Positions 23,344 to 32,445 of a DNA stretch of 64,000 nt are shown here, one piece after another; the stretch's first letter is position 1; every line of letters begins with the position of its first letter. Location: NCBI RefSeq assembly GCF_014270105.1, contig NZ_JACNMF010000006.1:62001-126000 (forward strand), written 5' to 3'. The notes under the pieces were generated by a model, which did no database searches, was not told where the DNA came from, and saw only the letters and a list, made by a program, of their open reading frames with translations. The position numbers and the translations under genes were made by a program. The stretch is from Hyunsoonleella aquatilis (lineage in GTDB: Bacteria > Bacteroidota > Bacteroidia > Flavobacteriales > Flavobacteriaceae).

Positions 23344-24471
23344 TTATCGTTTTACAACTCGTTTCACAATGGAGCTTTGGTTCATAAAATTGATCTTCAC
23401 CAAATAAACGCCCGAAGCCATATTGCTCATATCTATTTGTGCTTGGTTGCCTTTAGACAGCAATACCGACTTTGTATCGAAAAGTTCCACAGAGACTATG
23501 CCTTCTCCATTTACATACAAAACCTCAACTACCGGATTTGGAAAAAGTTTGATGCTTTCGTTGTTTTCAAAATTGGAATTACTAAGCGCGCCCTCGTCTA
23601 TTGAAAACGCCATTAGCTTGGCATCATCAGAAAAGGTAATTCCCAAACGAGTGACGGAAAAAGATTCCGAAGTCATTAAATACCGATTGGCGCTAACGAA
23701 GGCAATACCCTCAATTTGTTCCTGCCCAACATCCAATGCTGATTTTGTATTAGTTCCTGAAAACACATCGTTCCCGTTAAAACTCTCGCTTGTCCAAATA
23801 AAGGGCACCAAAAGATTGGAATAGCCCACTAAATACAATTTCCCCGAGGTATCATTAAAAAACCCTCCTGTAATAAGGCCATCACTTTCCAAAGTGGAAT
23901 TTAACGGATTTACGGCAAATGTCCCCGGCGTTTTTGGAATGAGATAGCCTTTTGTAATGTTATTAACCCAATCTTTTGTGAACAGTATTAAATGCGTATC
24001 ACTGTTAGATACTAAAGCCTCCGCATCCCATTCGGTATTATTTAAATTTGCCGTAAAATCGGATTGGTCGGCGTAACTGAAGTCAATCGTTTCAGCGATA
24101 ATATCGGTAGAATTGAGATAATCTACTTTACTGATTTTATGAACCTTTAAGTCGGTTCGGTCACCACTATTGTTACCAATATCGCCAATGAAAATTGATG
24201 TGTCGTCCTGCGTCAAAGCTTCCCAATCGGTATTCGTGGCATTGACGACCGTAACCGTTCTGGTAATAGTTCCTGAAATGGTGTCTAGCTCATACAGCTT
24301 GTTTTCCCCACCCGAATCGGTAATGGTAATCAATTTATCATTAAAAAAGATGGCTCCCGAAGACTCACTCAAAGTATTGGGCAATTTGAATTTCTGAGAC
24401 ACCTCTATGGTCTGCCCGAATATGGGATTCAGTCCGTAAACAACAATAACAACCAATACAAAATGCCTCAT
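23344..24471 (-). CDS. T9SS-secreted beta-propeller-like protein
   Basis: This 375-residue protein has a signal peptide (through about residue 19, IFGQ) and a C-terminal type IX sorting domain (about residues 303-375, starting KLFPNPVVEVLYV and ending with the KRVVKR tail). The body has repeated beta-strand units such as DWEALTQDDTSIFIGDIGNN, which resemble esterase-like or SdiA-regulated propellers; I would not name an activity. It should cross the outer membrane by the Por system and stay on the surface or be released. It lies just upstream of, and on the same strand as, dusB. Confidence 0.82.
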   Translation of the reverse strand: MRHFVLVVIVVYGLNPIFGQTIEVSQKFKLPNTLSESSGAIFFNDKLITITDSGGENKLYELDTISGTITRTVTVVNATNTDWEALTQDDTSIFIGDIGNNSGDRTDLKVHKISKVDYLNSTDIIAETIDFSYADQSDFTANLNNTEWDAEALVSNSDTHLILFTKDWVNNITKGYLIPKTPGTFAVNPLNSTLESDGLITGGFFNDTSGKLYLVGYSNLLVPFIWTSESFNGNDVFSGTNTKSALDVGQEQIEGIAFVSANRYLMTSESFSVTRLGITFSDDAKLMAFSIDEGALSNSNFENNESIKLFPNPVVEVLYVNGEGIVSVELFDTKSVLLSKGNQAQIDMSNMASGVYLVKINFMNQSSIVKRVVKR

Positions 24472-24530
24472 ACCTTATGGATATTTAACAAAAGTAGGAC
24501 AAAACAGGTATATTTAGAAAATTTTACGAT

Positions 24531-25277
24531 TTGGACATCCCCTTTGAGCCCCAACTTTTTGGCTACACCATTAATGTACATTTGATACTGGAATATCTGG
24601 CCTTTTTTGTGGCCTTTCGCTACTATGTAGTTTTAAGGCGAAAAAGTAGCGACCGTATTTCTTCAAATAACCGCTTGTCCATCATCCTTGGGGCCGCTTT
24701 GGGGGCTTTAATCGGGTCGCGGGTTGTGGGGTTTTTAGAGAATCCCGTTTTTCCGGTTTCACAGGAAAATTTGATTCAATTGTTGAATACCAAAACCATC
24801 ATGGGCGGTTTGTTTGGTGGGCTTTTGGGTGTGGAACTGATGAAGAAATATATAGGGGAAACCCAATCCTCGGGGGATTTGTTTACGTTCCCTATTATTT
24901 TGGGGATTTTTATTGGGCGCATTGGTTGTTTTTTGTCAGGTACCAATGAGTTTACTTATGGCAAGGAAACTTCATTTTTCACCGGTATGGATTTGGGAGA
25001 TGGCCTGTTGCGCCACCCAACGTCGCTTTACGAATTGGTGTTTTTGGTGCTCTTGTTTTTTGGTTTGAAACAATTACAAAACAAAGCAACTTTAAAAAAC
25101 GGCGATCTCTTTAAGTGGTTTATGATTCTCTACTTCGGATTTCGATTTTGTATTGAATTTTTAAAACCAAATGTGTTTTTTGTTTTTGGATTAAGTACGA
25201 TTCAAATTTTATGTGTAGTTTGTTGGGGGTATTATTGGAGGACGATAATAATTTCAATTAAAAGCTTTAGAATATAG
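24531..25277 (+). CDS. Prolipoprotein diacylglyceryl transferase (Lgt) family membrane protein
   Basis: This 248-residue polytopic protein starts with TTG (MDIPFEPQLFGYTINV). Lgt-type features are GSRVVGF, MGGLFGGLLGVELMKKY and GRIGCFLSG, then late hydrophobic helices. In E. coli Lgt the second motif reads HGGL with an essential His; here Met replaces it, and the GRxGNF asparagine is Cys. It may be a divergent paralogue with another activity rather than the housekeeping Lgt. It sits directly before a DUF2441-like gene with a 3-base gap. Confidence 0.7.
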   Translation: MDIPFEPQLFGYTINVHLILEYLAFFVAFRYYVVLRRKSSDRISSNNRLSIILGAALGALIGSRVVGFLENPVFPVSQENLIQLLNTKTIMGGLFGGLLGVELMKKYIGETQSSGDLFTFPIILGIFIGRIGCFLSGTNEFTYGKETSFFTGMDLGDGLLRHPTSLYELVFLVLLFFGLKQLQNKATLKNGDLFKWFMILYFGFRFCIEFLKPNVFFVFGLSTIQILCVVCWGYYWRTIIISIKSFRI

Positions 25278-25280
25278 AAA

Positions 25281-25922
25281 TTGGAAATTGTAGAAAATAA
25301 AAAATATTATCACATACATCGAGGTCATTTATTGGAAATAGGTAAAACGGTCTTCATCGGAAAAGAAAAAAATGGTTTTAACGGTTATTTTGACAAATTT
25401 GGGCACAACTATAAATCTCCAATAACTGGAGAAATGGTTAATTCCTATTTTTTATCAGACAAAATGACTGAATTTACAATGACCAATCTTAAAAACCCTT
25501 ATTTAGAAAAGCATTTTTCATATGACAGGGACGAAGCTATTAGACATTTAACAAATACCTTAAGTCATTACATTAAGTTCTCAAGAGAACAATTGTTTGA
25601 AGAAGTTAGACAGGAGTTTTTTCCGAATTATCCTTCACGAATTAAGTGCTTATGGATTATTCCTGATGATCAAACTGCTGTAGATTATTGGTGGAATGCT
25701 TTAGGACAAAAAGGAAAAATATTTGAAATCAATGTTTCAGGTAAAGTCCATCAAGCAAGTCAACAATATTTAAACTTATCTACAAATTCATTCGATTTTA
25801 TCAGAGAGCAAGCCTTTAAGTATTGGACAGCTAAAACAGGAATTAATAAAGTTGAAGATGAGTGTCTATTTGAAGGTTTTGTAAATGTCGTAGCAGAAAA
25901 AACAATCTTAGATTTTAAATAA
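25281..25922 (+). CDS. DUF2441-like protein of unknown function
   Basis: This 213-residue protein starts with TTG, 3 bases after the Lgt-like gene, so it is probably translated from the same message. The N-terminus YYHIHRGHLLEIGKTVFIG resembles DUF2441 proteins, some of which sit near ADP-ribosylation or phage-related genes. No membrane segment or catalytic motif is recognised. The gene is more AT-rich than the upstream one, which hints at separate origin. Confidence 0.55.
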   Translation: MEIVENKKYYHIHRGHLLEIGKTVFIGKEKNGFNGYFDKFGHNYKSPITGEMVNSYFLSDKMTEFTMTNLKNPYLEKHFSYDRDEAIRHLTNTLSHYIKFSREQLFEEVRQEFFPNYPSRIKCLWIIPDDQTAVDYWWNALGQKGKIFEINVSGKVHQASQQYLNLSTNSFDFIREQAFKYWTAKTGINKVEDECLFEGFVNVVAEKTILDFK

Positions 25923-26031
25923 ACTATACTTACAAAAGGTAATCGCTGAACAAAGCTAGCAAACACACCTGCGTTCCTTTGCCTTTTAAAGAAAACTTTA
26001 AAAAGTATCGACCTATTAAAAGTAAAAAATT

Positions 26032-26661
26032 ATGAATGTTATAAATCAACTTTCCTCATCACAAGGCCAAAAAGGGAATGACACCAATATCGCCCTAGCC
26101 AAAGACATTGCAACAACCGAAAATAACGATGCCATTAGAGAGCTGGTTGAGAATCTGGAAAACAAGGGCAAAAAAATACAGGCGGATTGCATAAAAACAC
26201 TTTATGAAACCGCTTATATAAAACCTGCCTTGATTGCGGATTATTATTCGGAGTTTTTGGGGTTGTTGGGTAGCAAAAACAATAGATTGGTTTGGGGAGG
26301 TATGATTGCGCTATCCACAATCGCTGATTTAAAACCCAAGGAATTATTTGAATCTATAGATTTGATTTCTGATACGGTAAATAAAGGTTCGGTGATAACG
26401 GTGGATGCTGGCGTTCAGATATTTGCAAAACTCAACACCTATCCGGAGTATCAAGATAAAGTTGAAAACTTGTTGACTGACCTGTTATGGAACTGCCCCA
26501 TAAAACAATTGCCTCAGTATATGGAGAAGGCGGCTGTTTCGATAAGCAAACATAATAAAGAGATTTACCAAAGGATCATCACTGAACGCAAAGTGGAATG
26601 TGAAAAAGAATCACAAGTAAAACGACTTGATAAAGTGTTAAAACAGATGGAGAAGCTATGA
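26032..26661 (+). CDS. HEAT/ARM-repeat-like helical protein, unknown function
   Basis: This 209-residue, almost wholly helical protein starts MNVINQLSSSQGQKGNDTN. Paired amphipathic helices such as NRLVWGGMIALSTIADLKPKE resemble HEAT/ARM repeats used for protein binding. No signal peptide or catalytic motif is visible. It is an isolated gene between a 109-base gap and a repeat-filled 221-base gap. Function not assigned. Confidence 0.55.
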   Translation: MNVINQLSSSQGQKGNDTNIALAKDIATTENNDAIRELVENLENKGKKIQADCIKTLYETAYIKPALIADYYSEFLGLLGSKNNRLVWGGMIALSTIADLKPKELFESIDLISDTVNKGSVITVDAGVQIFAKLNTYPEYQDKVENLLTDLLWNCPIKQLPQYMEKAAVSISKHNKEIYQRIITERKVECEKESQVKRLDKVLKQMEKL

Positions 26662-26674
26662 AGCCAGCAAACTC

Positions 26675-26876
26675 ACCCGCGTTAGGGATTGCAGCGGCAT
26701 CCTTTTTAAGGCTATTAAAAAACCTAATTTTGATTTTAGGCTGATTATTTAAAAGATTGCCACGGCGTAAACGCCTCGCAATGACGCATTAAAAAGATAT
26801 AGCGGAAAGCCCGCCCCGAGGATGGATTTTATATGTTTCGGACGAATGTGACATCGAGGGTAACGCCCAAAAATAT
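26675..26876 (+). repeat. Composite interspersed repeat, copy A
   Basis: It begins near GCGTTAGGGATTGCAGCGG, contains the REP-like GATTGCCACG...CTCGCAATGACG palindromic segment and AGCCCGCCCC, and ends GGTAACGCCCAAA. Copies B (30484-30651) and C (63746-63856, reverse) share both ends. Its right end lies 6 bases before the radical SAM start codon, so it may carry or influence that gene's expression signals. Confidence 0.65.
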
Positions 26877-26882
26877 TTAAAA

Positions 26883-28277
26883 ATGCCAACGAGAAAATAT
26901 ACGTATTACGATTTTACCCTGAGCTTGTGCCCTGAGTGTTTACAGCGTGTGGATGCGAAAATTGTGTTTGAAAACGGGAAGGTGTATATGCTTAAGCGAT
27001 GCACTGAGCATGGGAATTCGAAGGTGTTGATTGCCGACGACATAGACTACTACAAAAACATTAGGAATTACAATAAGCCGAGTGAGACGCCATATACCTT
27101 TAACACGAAAACGCATTATGGGTGCCCGTACGATTGTGGGTTGTGCCCAGACCACGAACAGCATTCGTGCCTCACGGTGGTGGAGGTGACGGATCGTTGT
27201 AATTTGACCTGCCCCACCTGTTATGCGGGGTCGTCGCCCACATACGGTCGGCACCGAAATTTGGAGGAAGTGAAAGCCATGTTGGATGCTGTAGTCCGAA
27301 ACGAAAAGGAACCCGATGTGGTCCAGATTTCGGGTGGGGAACCTACGATTCATCCGCAGTTTTGGGCCATTTTGGATTATGCAAAATCTTTGCCGATTCG
27401 GCATTTGATGCTGAATACCAATGGGATAAAAATTGCCAAGGATTTCGCTTTTGCGGAACGGCTAAAAACCTATGCCCCTGATTTTGAAATTTATTTGCAG
27501 TTTGATTCGTTTGAAAATGAAGTGCTTCAAGAATTGCGTGGAGCGGATTTATGGGATATTCGCCAGCAGGCTTTGGAACATTTGAATGTTTTGAATTTAT
27601 CGACGACTTTGGTGGTAACGCTTCAAAAGGGTTTGAATGATGATGAAATTGGGAAAATTATTGATTTTGCACTGCAACAAAAATGTGTGCGCGGGGTGAC
27701 GTTTCAACCCACGCAAATTGCGGGACGATTGGATAATTTTAATCCCGAAACAGACCGAATGACCCTAACGGAAGTGCGCCGAAATATTATGGAGCAGACC
27801 GATATTTTTACTTCGGACGATTTATTGCCCGTGCCATGCAATCCCGATGCCCTAGTGATGGGCTATGCCCTGAAATTGGATGATGAAGTGTTTCCCTTGA
27901 CACGCTACGTCAACCCCAACGATTTGCTGGACAACAGTAAGAACACCATTATTTATGAGCAGGATGAGCAGTTGCACGGCAAAATGATTGAACTGTTCAG
28001 TACGGGAAATTCGGTGGAAGTGGCCGAAGAAAACCTAAAAAGTATCATGTGTTGCTTGCCAAATATTGATGCACCAAATCTGGGATATGACAATTTATTT
28101 CGTATTATTATCATGCAATTTATTGACGCTTACAACTTTGACGTGCGCGCCATCAAAAAATCCTGCGTGCATATTGTGGATAAAGACAATAAAATCATTC
28201 CGTTTGAAACGATGAATTTGTTGTATCGGGATGACAAGAAAAAACAACTGGACACACTTAGATCGAATATTTTATGA
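26883..28277 (+). CDS. Radical SAM enzyme resembling archaeal tetraether lipid synthase (Tes)
   Basis: This 464-residue protein has the radical SAM motif CNLTCPTC (Cys106, 110, 113) and the SAM-contact ISGGEPT. Extra cysteine groups give the Tes-like pattern: an N-terminal LCPECL (Cys16, 19) with CTEHG (Cys40, His43), then GCPYDCGLCPDHEQHSC (Cys81, 85, 88, 96), and a C-terminal SCVHIV...IIPFETMNLLYR. From memory, these are shared with Tes, which joins lipid tails by carbon-carbon bonds, and with bacterial relatives of mostly unknown activity. It overlaps by 4 bases (ATGA) a tiny two-helix membrane protein, which suggests work at the membrane. Radical SAM assignment is certain; the substrate is inferred. 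Confidence 0.75.
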   Translation: MPTRKYTYYDFTLSLCPECLQRVDAKIVFENGKVYMLKRCTEHGNSKVLIADDIDYYKNIRNYNKPSETPYTFNTKTHYGCPYDCGLCPDHEQHSCLTVVEVTDRCNLTCPTCYAGSSPTYGRHRNLEEVKAMLDAVVRNEKEPDVVQISGGEPTIHPQFWAILDYAKSLPIRHLMLNTNGIKIAKDFAFAERLKTYAPDFEIYLQFDSFENEVLQELRGADLWDIRQQALEHLNVLNLSTTLVVTLQKGLNDDEIGKIIDFALQQKCVRGVTFQPTQIAGRLDNFNPETDRMTLTEVRRNIMEQTDIFTSDDLLPVPCNPDALVMGYALKLDDEVFPLTRYVNPNDLLDNSKNTIIYEQDEQLHGKMIELFSTGNSVEVAEENLKSIMCCLPNIDAPNLGYDNLFRIIIMQFIDAYNFDVRAIKKSCVHIVDKDNKIIPFETMNLLYRDDKKKQLDTLRSNIL

Positions 28278-28480
28278 ACTCATTATTAATGGAAGCAAAC
28301 TACGATGCCCTGTTATATTTAGTCTTGGCCATCATGTTTGGCCCAGCAATAATATTGACCATCATTGGCCTGCTGGTTCGAAAGACCAACAAAAAGGCGG
28401 CCAAGGTACTTTTTATTATTGCCGCCGTTTACTGTATAATCAGTTTGGGGATTTGTGGTGCTTTGGCTGTTGGGTTTTAA
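28274..28480 (+). CDS. Small two-helix membrane protein coupled to the radical SAM gene
   Basis: This 68-residue protein has two hydrophobic helices (about residues 10-34 and 42-66) joined by a basic loop VRKTNKKAAK. It shares ATGA with the radical SAM stop, so translation is coupled. It could anchor the enzyme or present a lipid substrate. I do not recognise a family. Confidence 0.65.
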   Translation: MNSLLMEANYDALLYLVLAIMFGPAIILTIIGLLVRKTNKKAAKVLFIIAAVYCIISLGICGALAVGF

Positions 28481-28566
28481 AATTTAATCCGAAAGCCATT
28501 CCCGTATTTTGGCATTCAAAACAATTCAGGGAAATAAAAAATACTTGAAATTTTCTTGTTTCTAAA

Positions 28567-28599
28567 AGACCTCACAGGTTTCGAAAACCTGTGAGGTCT
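28567..28599. repeat. Perfect 15-bp hairpin repeat, AGACCTCACAGG type
   Basis: AGACCTCACAGGTTT CGA AAACCTGTGAGGTCT is a perfect inverted repeat. Related diverged copies lie at 63921-63947 and 63969-64000. No T run follows, so this is an interspersed repeat, although it could still stop transcription. Confidence 0.6.
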
Positions 28600-28625
28600 G
28601 GCACGACATCTGACCAAAAAACAAC

Positions 28626-28633
28626 TATATTTG
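28626..28633 (+). promoter_or_regulatory. -7 box upstream of lepA
   Basis: TATATTTG, an exact TAnnTTTG match, 28 bases before the lepA ATG and just after a hairpin repeat. Confidence 0.45.
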
Positions 28634-28661
28634 CAACATCTTTTTTTAGGTGAATTGATTT

Positions 28662-30458
28662 ATGAAGCACATTAGGAACTTTTGCATTATCGCGCATATT
28701 GATCATGGGAAAAGTACGTTGGCCGACCGTTTGTTGGATTATACAGGTTCGGTAACGGCACGTGAAAAGCAGGACCAGTTATTGGACAATATGGATTTGG
28801 AGCGCGAACGTGGGATTACCATCAAATCGCACGCCATTCAAATGGACTACGAGTATCAAGGCGAAAAATATATTTTAAACCTCATCGATACCCCTGGTCA
28901 TGTGGATTTCTCTTATGAAGTGTCCCGATCTATTGCCGCTTGCGAAGGTGCTTTGTTGATTGTAGATGCGGCGCAAAGCATTCAAGCACAAACCATTTCC
29001 AATTTATATCTGGCTTTGGAAAACGATTTGGAAATTATTCCAGTTTTAAATAAAGTGGATTTGCCAAGCGCCAACCCAGAAGAAGTGACAGATGATATTG
29101 TGGATTTATTGGGTTGTGACCCTAAAGAAGTGATTCATGCCAGCGGTAAAACCGGCTTTGGTGTGGACAACGTTCTGTCCGCTATTATTGAGCGCATTCC
29201 AGCACCAAAGGGTGACCCAAATGCACCATTGCAAGCCTTGATTTTTGATTCTGTTTACAACACCTTCCGCGGGATTGAAACCTATTTTAGGGTATTTAAT
29301 GGTGAAATCAAGAAAGGGCAACATATTAAATTTGTCGCCACAGGCAAAGATTATTACGCCGATGAAGTGGGTACTTTAAAGCTGAATCAAGTCGCCAAAC
29401 AAAGCATAAAAGCTGGTGATGTTGGCTATTTGATTACAGGTATAAAAACGGCCAAGGAAGTAAAAGTTGGGGATACCATTACAGATTTTGCTAAACCAAC
29501 TCAAAACATTGTTGAAGGGTTTGAAGATGTGAAACCTATGGTATTTGCCGGGATATATCCCGTGGACACCGAGGATTATGAAGAACTTCGTGCATCCATG
29601 GAAAAACTGCAACTGAATGATGCCTCTTTGGTGTTTCAACCTGAAAGTTCAGCAGCATTAGGTTTTGGTTTCCGATGTGGGTTTCTAGGGATGCTCCACA
29701 TGGAAATTATCCAGGAACGCTTGGAACGCGAATTTGATATGACGGTAATTACCACAGTGCCCAACGTGTCCTATCATGCATTTACAAATAAAGAACCCGA
29801 CGAGATAATTATTGTAAACAACCCGTCTGATTTGCCCGATCCTTCTACTTTAAACCGTGTGGAAGAACCTTATATCAAGGCTACCATTATTACAAAAGCT
29901 GATTTTGTGGGCAACGTGATGTCACTGTGTATCGAAAAGCGCGGTATTATCACCAATCAAACGTATTTGACCACCGAGCGGGTTGAACTGACATTTGAAA
30001 TGCCTTTGGCAGAAATTGTTTTTGATTTTTATGATAGGCTCAAAACAGTATCAAAAGGCTATGCGTCTTTTGACTACCACCCCATTGGTATGAAGCCTTC
30101 AAAATTAGTACGATTGGATATCTTACTGAATGCGCAACCAGTTGATGCACTTTCGGCCTTGATACATGCAGAAAACGCCCAAACCATTGGTAAAAAGATG
30201 TGTGAGAAATTAAAAGAACTGATTCCGCGTCAGCAGTTTGACATTCCAATTCAAGCGGCTATTGGTGCCAAAATTATTTCGAGGGAAACTGTAAAAGCCC
30301 TCCGAAAAGACGTAACTGCAAAATGTTACGGTGGCGATATTTCGCGTAAACGTAAACTTTTAGAAAAGCAGAAAAAAGGTAAAAAACGCATGCGCCAAGT
30401 AGGTAATGTTGAAATTCCGCAACAAGCATTTATGGCGGTTCTGAAGTTGAATGATTAA
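28662..30458 (+). CDS. lepA: Elongation factor 4 (back-translocating ribosomal GTPase)
   Basis: This 598-residue translational GTPase begins [19 protein letters not shown] with G1 AHIDHGKS, G3 DTPGH and G4 NKVD, and ends with the LepA-specific C-terminal domain ([25 protein letters not shown]). The length matches the family. Its last 69 bases are repeated almost exactly at 34967-35035, which shows that foreign DNA has been inserted after the gene; lepA itself remains intact. Confidence 0.98.
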   Translation: MKHIRNFCIIAHIDHGKSTLADRLLDYTGSVTAREKQDQLLDNMDLERERGITIKSHAIQMDYEYQGEKYILNLIDTPGHVDFSYEVSRSIAACEGALLIVDAAQSIQAQTISNLYLALENDLEIIPVLNKVDLPSANPEEVTDDIVDLLGCDPKEVIHASGKTGFGVDNVLSAIIERIPAPKGDPNAPLQALIFDSVYNTFRGIETYFRVFNGEIKKGQHIKFVATGKDYYADEVGTLKLNQVAKQSIKAGDVGYLITGIKTAKEVKVGDTITDFAKPTQNIVEGFEDVKPMVFAGIYPVDTEDYEELRASMEKLQLNDASLVFQPESSAALGFGFRCGFLGMLHMEIIQERLEREFDMTVITTVPNVSYHAFTNKEPDEIIIVNNPSDLPDPSTLNRVEEPYIKATIITKADFVGNVMSLCIEKRGIITNQTYLTTERVELTFEMPLAEIVFDFYDRLKTVSKGYASFDYHPIGMKPSKLVRLDILLNAQPVDALSALIHAENAQTIGKKMCEKLKELIPRQQFDIPIQAAIGAKIISRETVKALRKDVTAKCYGGDISRKRKLLEKQKKGKKRMRQVGNVEIPQQAFMAVLKLND

Positions 30459-30483
30459 GCACAGACTTTAGCGCATTGTTACT

Positions 30484-30651
30484 AGGGATTGTAGTGGCAT
30501 ACGTTTTAAGGCTTTTGAAAAGCTAAATTTGATAATAAAAATCATTTATAAGATTGCCAAGTTGCTTTGCTCCTCGCAATGACGCCTTAAAAAAACTACA
30601 AGAAGGCCAGCCTAATAGAAAGCTCGACCCTTGTGGTAACGCTCAAAAACT
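30484..30651 (+). repeat. Composite interspersed repeat, copy B
   Basis: It runs from near TAGGGATTGTAGTGGC through GATTGCCAAG...CTCGCAATGACG and CTCGACCC to GGTAACGCTCAAAAA. It matches copy A in order and spacing but is diverged. It fills the space between lepA and the convergent LytTR gene. Confidence 0.6.
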
Positions 30652-31415
30652 TATTGTTCTAACCACTTTCTGAAATCTGATGTGGTGGAGGAGCTCGTCA
30701 TTACTTTTTCTCTTACATGCGTCATTTGGATAAGCAACCTGTTCTTAAAATGGCTTTCTATGTTTTCGATATAATCGATATTTATAATCTCGCTACGGTT
30801 AATTTTAAAGAACTTTGTGGGGTGCAATTGTTGATGAATGGCACCTAGATTTTGCGATATACTATGACGTTTTCCTTTGTTATCTGTAGCAATACAAAAA
30901 TCTCCCGAAGCCTCAATAAGATTGATGTCTGACACATTTAACAACTGAATACCTTTTGCTTTTTTGATGACAAAACGTTTTTTGTAATTGTTGTGCTCTG
31001 CTCTTAAAGCCGATTTGAGTTCGGCAATGGTTTGCTGATTTAACTTGTTATAATTTCCTTTTTGAAATAACGATTGGTATTTCTCAATGGCTTTTTTAAA
31101 ATCGGATTGTGTATAGGGTTTTAAGATATAGGCGATACCATTGGTGTTAAAGGCTTGAAATAAATACTCGTCGTGTGCAGAACAGAATATAATGGGAGAT
31201 TCTATGAAAATTTCATTGTACAAATCGAATGACAAACCATCTAACAATTGAATGTCTGATAAAATAAAATCGTATTTATTTTTGAGAAGTAATTCCATAC
31301 CTTCATTATTTGATCGCGCCCAGTCGTGAGAAACTTCTTCTTCAAAATAATCATTTACAAAAGAAACTAATTTCTTGTATGCAGGTATTTCGTCTTCTAA
31401 AATTAAAATTTTCAT
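30651..31415 (-). CDS. LytTR-family response regulator
   Basis: This 254-residue regulator has a receiver domain (1-120; acidic pocket Glu7/Asp8, phospho-acceptor Asp54 in ILSDIQLLDG, the switch Lys in ILKPYTQ) and a C-terminal LytTR DNA-binding domain (about 155-254; NRSEIINIDYIENIE). It follows its LytS-type kinase by 9 bases. The kinase, regulator and TonB-type receptor form one minus-strand operon inside the lepA-tail-bracketed insert. Confidence 0.92.
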   Translation of the reverse strand: MKILILEDEIPAYKKLVSFVNDYFEEEVSHDWARSNNEGMELLLKNKYDFILSDIQLLDGLSFDLYNEIFIESPIIFCSAHDEYLFQAFNTNGIAYILKPYTQSDFKKAIEKYQSLFQKGNYNKLNQQTIAELKSALRAEHNNYKKRFVIKKAKGIQLLNVSDINLIEASGDFCIATDNKGKRHSISQNLGAIHQQLHPTKFFKINRSEIINIDYIENIESHFKNRLLIQMTHVREKVMTSSSTTSDFRKWLEQ

Positions 31416-31424
31416 GCCTGAAAA

Positions 31425-32429
31425 TTATTCAATAAGTTTAATAATTGGAATGGAAATAGTATATTTTTTATCTGTGTTTATAATAACAATTTTTTTGTCC
31501 GATAGTAATTGATACCTTGCTTTTAAATTATCTAATCCTGTTCCAAAAGATTCGTTTTTAGAAGGGATACTCGATTTTGTATTTATAACTTTTAGCGCAT
31601 TGTCTTCTACTAAAATAGTAGCTTTAATTGCTTCGTTATTTCGAGGTTTATTATGTTTTACCACATTTTCTAAAAGGGTTTGTATGGCTCCTGTGGGAAT
31701 AAATTTGTCTTCAATAGTAGTATTAACATCAACCTTAAAATCGTAATCATTTTCAAAGCGCGTTTTGATTAAAAAAATGTAGTTTTCTGCTAATTCAATT
31801 TCCTCAGCTAGTTCCATAACCTCGGCATCTTTTGTTTTAATTAAATAACGGTAAATTAAAGATAATCTGTTAGTGTATTCTTTTGCTTTATCTGGGTTAC
31901 CATCAATTAAACAGTCTAAGGTATTTAGGTTATTAAACAAAAAATGCGGGTCTATTTGAGAACGTAGTGATTTTAGCTCGTTTTCTTTTTGTTGTTTTTC
32001 AACAGTTAATAACAATGTTTGGTTTTCATAGAATTTTTTGGTTAAAAGTAATCCGAAAAGAAACCCTGTATTGTCTGAAGCTGTCGAAATTCCTAGAATA
32101 GCAAGCTTGTGCCATTTTGGGAGTTCGCTCCAACTGTAACCTTGTGCAAAAAAAACGATAGTTTCAAGTAAGGCCCCAAAAAAGGACAATATTAAAACTC
32201 CAAAGACAATAAAATAAAAGTATCTTTTCTTAAATAAATACTTTGGAATCAGCACATTAAAGAAAACAACAATAATAATTAACGAAATGAATATAGATGA
32301 AAAAGTATCAGCTATAAAAACGCTGTACAAGTCATTTTTAGAATGGTATGTAACTGTCATTAAAAGGACGAATACCGAATAGTAAATTACCAATAAGATT
32401 CTATCTGATGTATTAAATTTAGTTACCAT
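31425..32429 (-). CDS. LytS/YehU-type sensor histidine kinase
   Basis: This 334-residue membrane kinase has four predicted helices in residues about 10-130, then a linker and the His_kinase domain with the phospho-accepting His162 in SQIDPHFLFNNLNTL. The ATP-binding region has an N-box (LLENVVKHNKP) and a GTGLDNLKARY glycine motif. No extracellular domain is present, so the signal is probably sensed in or at the membrane. It lies 16 bases after the receptor gene and 9 before its LytTR partner. Confidence 0.92.
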   Translation of the reverse strand: MVTKFNTSDRILLVIYYSVFVLLMTVTYHSKNDLYSVFIADTFSSIFISLIIIVVFFNVLIPKYLFKKRYFYFIVFGVLILSFFGALLETIVFFAQGYSWSELPKWHKLAILGISTASDNTGFLFGLLLTKKFYENQTLLLTVEKQQKENELKSLRSQIDPHFLFNNLNTLDCLIDGNPDKAKEYTNRLSLIYRYLIKTKDAEVMELAEEIELAENYIFLIKTRFENDYDFKVDVNTTIEDKFIPTGAIQTLLENVVKHNKPRNNEAIKATILVEDNALKVINTKSSIPSKNESFGTGLDNLKARYQLLSDKKIVIINTDKKYTISIPIIKLIE

Positions 32430-32445
32430 TAGTTAGTGTTTACCT

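Noticed and set aside
28231-28548. 105-codon plus-strand frame overlapping the radical SAM end
   Set aside because: It is a frame shadow of the radical SAM and small membrane protein genes, which have clear coding features.
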